Below are positions 56,017 to 64,000 of a stretch of DNA of 64,000 bases, piece by piece. A program made the position numbers and the translations under genes. Position 1 is the first letter of the stretch; the number at the start of each line of letters is the position of its first letter. The notes beneath the pieces were generated by a model. The model was not told the origin of the DNA. It ran no database searches and worked only from the letters and a program-made list of their open reading frames with translations. Source of the stretch: Aricia agestis (taxonomy: Eukaryota; Arthropoda; Insecta; Lepidoptera; Lycaenidae); contig NC_056409.1 of assembly GCF_905147365.1 (NCBI RefSeq), positions 7,941,001-8,005,000 on the forward strand, in the 5' to 3' direction.

Positions 56017-57180
56017 TTCGATTACATATTTGATACTAGTGCAAAATCAACAATAAATATTGACACTGATAAACTAATATAAAATATTATGTCAATGTTA
56101 CTTTGTCAAATAACTACATTGATAATGTAGCCAAATTACCTTCATTGTTGATTCTGATGCCTCTGGTTTTCGCCGGCACCTGTGATAATTCGCTCTATAA
56201 TCAGACAAAATGGTTTATTTTAGCCCCGTAATAATTTGTAGCTGTACAACGCGTCAACGCCGATTTTGTCACTCATTTGGAAGTCGTAGGATTTCATGGA
56301 AATCATCCAATTTACATTTTATATAGTCTCTTTGAATCCTCGATTCTCGACTACTATTTCGAGTGCCAGCGACGAATCTTTGGAATAGTAAATATATTTT
56401 CTAGGTATTTCGGGATATACAAATGTTGTAGATACCGCGTTCGTTCATAGCCAAGTTGTCATCGAATAAGAAACAAACAATTTTAATCATATTACTTCTT
56501 TGCGATAGTCTAAGCGAGGACTTGAGAACTTTTCTCGCCATGGAATTTTTGAATAAAATGACTGTATTTAAGAATAGATTACAACCTAAAATAAACAAAA
56601 GAGAACAAACCCATAGTTTAATCGAATTCTAAACGTAATAGCAGCAATTAGTAACCGCCAAGCTGATGTAACAGCGCTCCAGAATTTTCCTAAACACATT
56701 TAATTCGTCTGTACGGTCCGATTAAATGTTTGTTAAATCTTTATTTAGTTCCAGCGTCAGTGGGAACGGTTGATTGATTCGAGAGAGGGAATGTTTTTTC
56801 TAACAACAAATCAAACGACTCTGGCTAATTCTGTTTTCGTTCGGAATCAATTGGAAACAGGATGCTGGATAGACTTCTCGTCCAATAATGTCCGTCCATA
56901 TTTCATCCGGTTAATCTGCGTTTCCTGACGATACGTCCATTTATTAATTACTTTTATTTTTAAACCGGGGATTAAGTTTGATTCGACTATTTTTGGTCCA
57001 CGTATGTGATGAAATCGAATCAAGATTTTTCCTTAAAAGACTCAATAGAGAACTCAAGTAATACTCAAGTAATAAAATTAATAGTGTTTTTATTACTTTT
57101 AGTAAAATAAAAACCCATGCTATATTAGACGAAACGTTTTTGGCTGAGAAATTAAACTTGAATTTTCTATGCATAACGAA
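56017..57180. other. Gene-free region
   Basis: A short inverted pair ATCAACAAT / ATTGTTGAT lies at 56,046-56,153. Otherwise no repeat or gene recognised. Confidence 0.4.
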
Positions 57181-57206
57181 TTTATCTTTATTTGCAGGTA
57201 AGTCGA
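57181..57206 (+). promoter_or_regulatory. Candidate recursive splice site
   Basis: TTTATCTTTATTTGCAG joined directly to GTAAGT places a full acceptor (pyrimidine tract plus CAG) and a full donor back to back at 57197|57198. This is the ratchet-point arrangement used to splice very long insect introns in steps. It would require the window to be inside a plus-strand intron, which is not otherwise shown. Confidence 0.35.
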
Positions 57207-57516
57207 GTTCATGTGCGAGAGAGACGGCGGGTTTAACTCGGTAAGGTAATGTACCAGCTCACGCGCGGAGTAAATGACCGCGGACCAAGGCCGTACAATC
57301 GGTCAGACACCAAATGTCACGGCCGCTCGGCTGCGGGCTACAGGAAAACGCGTCACAGATGAAAAAAACATGACTCATTTGCCCATTATAACCTGAGCTG
57401 TCACTGGCTCACTGCGCAGGCGCAGCCGCCACTCCACGAGGCAGGCCAAGTTGCGCTTAAATACTATGGTTGCTACTCCAACGCACTCGGCACTACGTAG
57501 TTACTACTTACATATT
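57207..57516. other. GC-richer island downstream of the splice-like site
   Basis: Apparently unique, with many CpGs and TGCGCAGGCGCA (57,413-57,424), which resembles an NRF-1-type site. No supported coding frame. May be a regulatory element. Confidence 0.3.
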
Positions 57517-57703
57517 GTACAGCCCCCTAAGACAAAGTATCTTTTGTTAAAAACGATGACGAAATTCTTTATCAAAATATATGTGTTTGACATAAGTCAT
57601 CGCTAAATGACATTTCGCTTTCGAAGACTAATGTCAAATCCCATACATTTTGATAACGAATTTCTTCATCGTTTTTTAACGAAAGGGACTTTGGCTACAG
57701 CCC
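57517..57703. mobile_element. 187-bp foldback MITE
   Basis: Left GTACAGCCCCCTAAGACAAAGT and right ACTTTGGCTACAGCCCC pair. The arms continue through TTTTGTTAAAAACGATGA / TCATCGTTTTTTAACGAAA and TTTATCAAAAT / ATTTTGATAAC, so nearly the whole element folds. Confidence 0.7.
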
Positions 57704-57822
57704 CAGGGCCACTCGTAGTGCCGTAGGTACTAGAATTGAATACCTCGATAACGTCTGCGTCATCTAATTGATTATTTTAATAAGAGTTACAATTCAATTT
57801 ATTGTTTTACACGTCTTAGGGT

Positions 57823-58018
57823 CAATTCACATTTTTAAATGCGCCATTCAGATTTGGAACATTGCCCAACATTGCCTGTGCCGATACCGCGAGCGGTACG
57901 TCTGTCAAATCAATGTGTATCTTCATATGTAGTCAATAAAATTTAGATTTGGATGTGCCATTTAAGAATGTATCGCATTGCATCGACGAGTCACGTTGCA
58001 TTGTAAACTGACCCTCAC
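57823..58018. mobile_element. Probable MITE with weak ends
   Basis: AGGGTCAATTCACA at the left and TGTAAACTGACCCT at the right are inverted with two mismatches. The interior includes a TGCCGATACCGCGAGCGGTA hairpin. Confidence 0.5.
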
Positions 58019-59473
58019 AATAAAATTGTATTGTCTTAGCCCGTCTTACTACATTGACAGTTGTTAAATACACCCATACGTTGAAGTTCTACTCGTCCAG
58101 AATTTAAAATACTACGAATACCAATTACATGAAGAAATTAAAATTTGAAACCTTTCTATTTTGGGTCTACGCGTAACACTAAACTAATAAGATCTAATGT
58201 CAAGGACAAAGGGCGTACAAACCTTATTGCGCAACATGTGCCTGAAGGCTTGCCTTTCTTTGTTTAACTAAATGTTTACCCTGCGATTGTTTTTTGTCCT
58301 ATTTGGAATATAATTGGTATCTGTCTCCCGAAAGCAGTTTGATCTTCGATGGTAGAAATTAGGTTTGGCTAGCAATTTCTTTACGAAACTTAACAGAGGT
58401 TTTTATAGGGCGTCTTGTCGTCGCGTTCATTTCCAGTAGATGTACTTATTAATATACTTAGTACACTGTAGCTTACAACATCCACTCTTGAGTAGACACA
58501 TGCGTGTCATGCTGGATTAACTGAAATCAGCTCAGCTGTAATGGTTATCTAGATAGCCATTACGCAAACAGTAAACAAAATACTGCGTAGTTTTAAAGAC
58601 GTCACCCATTTCGCATTCGATATTCCAAATCGTAAAGTATATAAGATACTTTTATGTCTGTCAAAATCGTATTTCTAATAATAAAACGTCTCAATTTAGG
58701 AGGTCAACGTTTTATGGTCGGCGTAAAGAGGATATTAAACATTTTTATGTCATGTTCGTGTATCATGTGGCTGATGGGGTACGGTGATTGTCCGCTCTCT
58801 ATTATTTTTTTTAATTTTTCTGTCCATTCACGTACTTCCATAGAAACGTGAGCTCGTAATGTCGTGTTATCTAAGCATATACGTGACGCTTTTTATGCTC
58901 ATTTTGATCCCCAAAGTGACCATAATTTTTGTCTCATTTTAGGCATATCTTATCAAGACTGAACTTTTTGTATTTAAGCTAGTTTAAAGTAAATCTGGAC
59001 CGATTAATGGTTTTAGGTTGATCATTTAGGTCATTGAAAGGGTGCAAGTTAATTTAAATTAATTTAAAAAGCTACTCCTTACTCTCTCCTCCTTATTATA
59101 CATTGCTGGTTAGGTTCTGGACAGGAAAGTTAAACAAGGAATAACCAACTTTCAATATGCCACGTCTATGAATAGGCTCGGTCTTAACAGTTTAATGATA
59201 ATTATGTGGACTCAGCGATAACCGTATCACAAAGTACACAGTCAAAGTTTATCCTGTCAAAGTCGGCCGTAACTCACGACTTAACCTGCTTAGTTATTCC
59301 GGCCAGGTAAATCGGAAGTCTTTGAAAAATTTAACGTTGCCCGTAATTGTCACTTTTATGGGTTATTTTTCTGGTCGAGTCGGACGTGGGTGGCGCGGGT
59401 GGGAAAATAAAGTAAAAGAAAATTATCTTATGAAAACATCTTGTATTTATTAAGCTTTCAAAAGTCAAGACTT
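58019..59473. other. Gene-free region
   Basis: No recognised repeat or gene. Confidence 0.4.
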
Positions 59474-60127
59474 TATGGCGGCTCTCGACATAGGCGAACG
59501 CGTTGGCCGACGCGTTGGCAGACGCGTTGGCCCAATGTGTAGAACGGGCGTTCGCGCGTTGGCCGTAGGTATTTAGACGTTGGCCGACGCGTCTGCGAGC
59601 TTGCCGCGCGGGTCGGAAATGTCGGCAAAGATCAAAGGACATTTGTCGCAAGCTTCGTGCTCCATCCACACATAGGCCGCGCGATCAGTTCGCCCGGAGT
59701 TATAGTTATGATAATTATAATAATATGTAATAATTTTTATACGTAATAATTAAATAAATAATAAGTAGGTAATAAAATAATTACTTATATTATTTTAATA
59801 TTATAAAATATTGTTTAAAAGTGAGTTTATTTTTTTGTTTGTTACGTTTTCTCGCCTTTTATTTATTTATTTCGAGAATACCCTTTAAAAACTTTTTCTT
59901 GTCCACATTTACAAAGTAATTATACTCGTAAGCTGTGAATACATATACAGCTGCAGCTGTTAGCGACTTAACATCCATTTTGAATCCGTCCGCACATTGG
60001 CGCGATCCAAAGCATACTGAACGACCTTCCTATGTGTGGATTACTCACAAACGCCGTTGCAAGCGCACTGCCAACGCGTCTGCAGACGCGTTGGCCAACG
60101 CGTTCGCCTATGTCGAGTGCCGGCATT
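59474..60127. mobile_element. 654-bp element with ACGCGTTGG palindromic ends
   Basis: The ends share CTCGACATAGGCGAACGCGT followed by TGGCC and more ACGCGTTGG units in alternating orientation. On the right, CCAACGCGTCTGCAGACGCG (60071-) is part of a 24-bp perfect palindrome overlapping another at 60,086-60,103. A second inverted pair, CCACACATAGG / CCTATGTGTGG, lies inside. The core is AT-rich without coding. Superfamily unknown. Confidence 0.65.
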
Positions 60128-61659
60128 AGACGTATTTTTATCACAATACCTCGACCGTGGAGGTACTGTGGTGTGAATTGTAAACGTGTCATGGGTCAAC
60201 GTCCGATTTAAATAATACGTATCTAAAAAATTCAATCGTCCCGAAAAGCTAAGGAAAGGCTAAGTTACTATTAAGTTAGTAGGGTTGATTTACTATTTCA
60301 AGTGTGCGTCACAGACTACATAATATTAGTACAAGTTGTGCCTGTAAAAGTGTTCTATAATATTATTATGTACAAACTTCGGCTTGATAAAGATTCTTGT
60401 TCGTACTCGTATATTTGAATAATTTACGGCAGGAATCTATTGCACACACATAAAGCAATCGCCTTTAGCTTGAATCATGGTGGTACGAGTAGGTTATATT
60501 ATTATTTATTATGTATTATTTACAACTTGAGTATCCCTTACTATCAAATAATTTTTATAATAATAGCTAACTATAATTAATTAAGATTTATACTATTTTA
60601 TGTAACTAAAAAAAATTTGGCGTGTTGCTAGGCATGGAGGTGTCTCGGCGGTGTGACGGCAAAGTTTACGATTTACATAGCAATTTTTATTCAAGACTTT
60701 AATTAACTAAATGTTATAAGACGGCGGTGTCTTGAAACATCTTGCATTATCTCAGTGAATGCTCAGTCTTTGATTAACAAAGACTATTAGGTAACCTTAA
60801 AACTTGAGCCAACGACCTCACACGAGGAAACTGTGTGAAAAGTCAAATAATGTTTGTTGGAAGTGTGAATTGTACGGCGATGCCTCCGCGTTATCTCTGT
60901 GTACGCTATATATTAGCACTTACTCTACTAATAATAAAGTCCTGAATCAACTGAACTGTATCGATAGTGGGCCCGTACGCATTGTTCGGGGTGAACGAGT
61001 GAGATGGAGGGCGAACCTCTTGGGCCTCTCTCTCGCACGTTACCTGTGGAAATATTGTGGTTACCTGGACAGGTCGGGACTCTAAGCGCATCTCCAGAAA
61101 AATGATATACATTAGAAGGCTTCATTTTTTGTACCCGAAGTGACTGGAGGTTTTTTTGCCGACTGCCGGCTGACAAAAAAAGATTCCTGATCATTATTTA
61201 ATACTCATCACAACACAGACCTGTTTCGAATAGGAGAACGCAACAGGATAAACCTTTTGATGAGGCTTTAGCTCTACTCGAGTGAAAGGCACTGCGAGAT
61301 CTGAGAGAATCCTACGAGTGGGATGATCCCCTAACGCTGATTAAGAATTTGTGCACTTCGCTAATCAAAGGTAGCATGCATAGGGTTGCCACTTGCCACT
61401 TGCCACAATGTCAGTTGCCACGTGACACAAGTTAGGGCTTGGGATATGTGGACTATAATATTTTTTCGTTATTCGTATAAAACAATAAAAAGGTTCGCTC
61501 AAGTTTTTAAGTACTTTAACTAATTTTTTTGCAACATCTTATTCTTATTAAGTTGTTCCTTAATCATATTATTATGCTTTATTTATGTGGCATTTACTGT
61601 TTTAATCCATAACTAATCCTTATAATATTATGTAGAAGTCTTATTGTCATAAGAGTTTC
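60128..61659. other. Gene-free region
   Basis: A small tandem TTGCCAC x3 lies at about 61,384-61,407. No gene; frames around 60.8-61.2 kb have no domains. Confidence 0.4.
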
Positions 61660-61725
61660 TAACGCCGCAGGTTCTTCTCGTCGGGTTAGTTGCCGAATCG
61701 GTGGAAGGCAACACGTATAACGTTC
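61660..61725 (+). repeat. Family B fragment
   Basis: CGCAGGTTCTTCTCGTCGGGTTAGTTGCCGAATCGGTGGAAGGCA matches the 3' part of the repeat at 9,361-9,830. It abuts the T-run of the next SINE. Confidence 0.5.
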
Positions 61726-61734
61726 TGAAATATA

Positions 61735-62077
61735 TATTTTTTTTTATGAAATAAGGGGCAAACGAGCAAACGGGTCACCTGATGGAAAGCAACTTCCGTC
61801 GCCCATGGACACTCGCAGCATCAGAAGAGCTGCAAGTGCGTTGCCGGCCTTTTAAGAGGGAATAGGGTAATAGGGGAGGGTAGGGAAGGGAAGGGAAGGG
61901 AATAGTTGAGGGTAGGGAAGGGAATAGGGTAGGGGTTAGGGGATTGGGCCTCCGGTAAACTCACTCACTCGGCGAAACACAGCGCAAGCGCTATTTCACG
62001 CCGGTTTTCTGTGAGAACGTGGTATTTATCCGGTCGAGCCGGCCCATTTGTGCCGAAGCATGGCTCTCCCACGTATA
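61735..62077 (-). mobile_element. Full-length SINE
   Basis: The minus strand reads from ACGTGGGAGAGCCATGCTTC through GGCTCGACCGG, AGCGCTTGCGCTG and a CCCTACCCTATTCCC tract to GATGCTGCGAGTGTCCATGG, GTTTGCTCGTTTGCC and an A-run. It is the inverse and best match of the copy at 27,263. Confidence 0.75.
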
Positions 62078-62792
62078 GCATTAATTGCTTCAAGTTTATT
62101 CATAAATATTTTTTTTATTTTATTTTATTTACTTCTTCAGTATATTCTAATATGATATTATATTACGGACAAAATCTATTGTTATATCAGTGCTTCTCTA
62201 TAAAACAGTCTGAGCTTGAAATAATCAACTCGACAGTCCCGGGCCCCGGCGCAACCAATTTTATCTATTCGGACCTCCTCGCCTTGTCTGTTTTGTAAAT
62301 TTTATCACGTTTTTCACATAATATGTGTAGGAAATACTGTCCCTCCCATATGCCTCGAGGGCACCCTAAACCCGTATAAAATATTTTCTCTTACCATATT
62401 TTTCCATTTTGTATAAAAGACCGAGGATATGTCTGGACGGACTAAACTACGAGGTTTATAGATGAGGTTATCCCGAGGATTAATGTACTATTTTAGCGTT
62501 TATCATGTCAATATGTATTTTTTTAACGCTCTAGTTTCTTAGGTTTCTGTGTTAGGAGTTTGTTTAATCAACAGCTTTGATGATTGGTAATGGGCATTGT
62601 CAAAAAAAAATCACATGTACTTTTTATATTTTTTTCCGTTAAAATAGGGTATTTTAAGAATATAAATTAAATAATTTTGAAATTCATTGGCTAGTTTTTT
62701 CTCAATAAATTTTTAAAGTTTCGCTCTGACGTCATCATCGGCGGCTAATTGACCTCTGTAGTGTTTTAAATTTCCTTTCAATCTTATTTATA
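62078..62792. other. AT-rich gene-free stretch
   Basis: No supported feature. Confidence 0.4.
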
Positions 62793-62935
62793 ATGGCTGG
62801 TTCGTCAAATGCAAGTTCTCATTATGTGAAAGCTGATACGAGAAGCTTACCAAAAGTTCGAAACGTAATGTTGGTCGAAATTATTGCTAATTTAACGCCA
62901 TTGAAGGTTAAACTAAGGTTAAACATATTTGTTTA
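62793..62935 (+). pseudogene. N-terminal remnant of a SWIM-type, transposon-associated protein
   Basis: From ATG 62,793 the frame reads MAGSSNASSHYVKADTRSLP then KVRNVMLVEIIANLTPLKVK, ending at TAA. I recall lepidopteran proteins starting M.GSSNASNHYVKADTRNLPKV....L that carry a SWIM zinc finger further on and occur in many copies, probably within a DNA transposon. The zinc-finger part is absent here. A second piece may follow at 62,982: after an acceptor-like TTTATATACAG a frame reads KTITDLIPRNDFVMSKIKKK and ends at about 63,090. The match rests on memory alone. Confidence 0.4.
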
Positions 62936-62981
62936 AAAATATAAGTAACTAATGGGTATTTTTTTCTTTTATATACAGAAA

Positions 62982-63090
62982 AACGATCACTGACCTTATT
63001 CCTCGAAATGATTTTGTAATGAGCAAAATTAAAAAAAAAATGGACAATCCCCATTGTTTTGAAGTTTGTCAAGCAAAAGCGCTACGTTAA
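62982..63090 (+). pseudogene. Possible C-terminal piece of the same protein
   Basis: TTCTTTTATATACAG precedes an open frame of about 36 codons, TITDLIPRNDFVMSKI..., that ends MDNPHCFEVCQAKALR and a stop. It has protein-like composition and sits 47 bases after the N-terminal remnant, with an intron-like gap. Whether both belong to one gene is inferred. Confidence 0.25.
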
Positions 63091-64000
63091 ATACATAAAC
63101 TCCTGTTAACTGTAAAATCTGGGGGCATTTTCTTATATTTCCATCACTTGCCATCAAACGACGTGTTTGCTCGTTTTCGAACATTGATATAACAAAATAG
63201 TTACAAAAACTTGGCCACGTGTTTGAAATATTATGGCAAAACTTAGCAAGTGTAAACTCTCAAGTCATAGGCATGAATAAAATGATTTTACTTATAAAGC
63301 AGCCGAAAGAACGATCACCTCGACACATTTCGTGTTTTACGCTTATTTAAATTTATATTTTTCTTTATTTTCTTTCGTGTGTTAACATTTGTTTTTTTCA
63401 AACGTCGAGTGTTTTGACCTCCGGCTGTTAGCGACTTGTTTGTGCTTCAATCTGTTTCGACCTGTAGGTATGGTTCAATGACCCGGAACACATGACCGGC
63501 TAATTGTTGTAAGCGAGTTCGGCCATCTTGTTTTCTGTTCCTCTTCAAACGTAGTTTTCGATAATAATAATTCGATATTCATATATTTTTTAAATTGATA
63601 AAATAATTCTTGGTTTCCGATTCATATTTCTAGGATATTTGTTGTATTTCTCAAAGCTATCCTTTATATTGAAAAACTTATGTCTACAGAGTTACTGATC
63701 AATTTTAAATACGTAGCTTCATTATTATCAATACACTGGATATCATCAGATACTTAACGTAATTGCACAGACACTTAACTTTGTTGATATATATTGACAA
63801 GCAGCACCGCAGGCTCGCGTAGTACAAAATGAGTGTGAATCACTGATAAGGGCGACTTCCGATGGTAAACCACGCCGCGTTATCACTTCTACGTATTTAT
63901 TTGTTGGTGTAATCTTATCTTAACGGGAATAAGAGGTTAAACACTTCACCCGAAACTGGGATAATCTAGAAAATTCTACTCGTCACGACCAAATGGCTAC
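63091..64000. other. AT-rich gene-free end of window
   Basis: No recognised repeat, gene or RNA. Confidence 0.4.

Noticed and set aside
59331..59669. 112-codon frame with NASANASANA repeats
   Set aside because: The repeats are translations of the ACGCGTTGG units at the element end.
1..64000. CRISPR arrays, LTR retrotransposons, endogenous viruses, rRNA and telomeric TTAGG arrays
   Set aside because: None of their signatures (regular spacers, paired LTRs, gag/pol or capsid motifs, long TTAGG runs) was seen.

Overview
This 64 kb window looks like nuclear DNA from a lepidopteran insect, most likely a butterfly. It is AT-rich and holds no intact protein-coding gene. It is packed with repeat types I know from Lepidoptera: short Helitrons, tRNA-derived SINEs, many MITEs, a dead mariner, and decayed non-LTR retrotransposons. 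Nearly all open reading frames are shorter than about 130 codons and look like chance or transposon debris. There is no rRNA, no functional tRNA, no CRISPR and no bacterial-style gene organisation. The window is either a very long intron or a gene-poor intergenic region. Two weak hints favour a transcribed region: a possible first exon near 35.3-35.7 kb, and a fused acceptor/donor splice motif at 57,197/57,198 that resembles a recursive splice site.

Layout. 0-10 kb: a dispersed repeat end, a 992-bp Helitron, a 4 x 17 bp minisatellite, a MITE at 5.0 kb, a LINE/SINE tail at 7.1 kb, a Helitron at 8.6 kb and an unclassified repeat at 9.4 kb. 10-20 kb: a cluster of three perfect hairpins (11.4 kb), the 3' end of a CR1/jockey-type LINE (12.0-12.8 kb), a 140-bp MITE, a Helitron and a SINE (14.5-15.0 kb). 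20-30 kb: a Helitron, a repeat of the same family as the window start, and a broken R1-type LINE (22.7-23.6 kb) carrying a 192-bp MITE whose removal restores the reading frame. Then come a 31-bp-arm palindrome, a full-length SINE and a long-arm MITE. 30-40 kb: a Harbinger-like element with a MADF-domain remnant, two Helitrons, the possible exon region, and a block of MITEs and SINEs at 36.4-39.4 kb. In that block the same 22-bp sequence appears twice, each time between 7-bp direct repeats. 40-50 kb: three tandem ~170-bp units, a foldback with ~165-bp arms, a nested repeat at 46.5 kb, a 414-bp long-inverted-repeat element and a Helitron. 50-64 kb: mostly unique DNA to 52.8 kb, a dead mariner, several foldback MITEs, a retroposon with a 17-bp target duplication, an element with ACGCGTTGG palindromes, a SINE, and a possible remnant of a transposon-associated SWIM-type protein.

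The genes do not work together as a pathway. The window records successive transposon insertions. The best leads are the 22-bp insertion unit, the seven Helitrons that all keep A|TC...CTAG|T junctions, the foldbacks that could make long hairpin RNA, and the recursive-splice-like site. All names come from recall and sequence reading; no database was searched.
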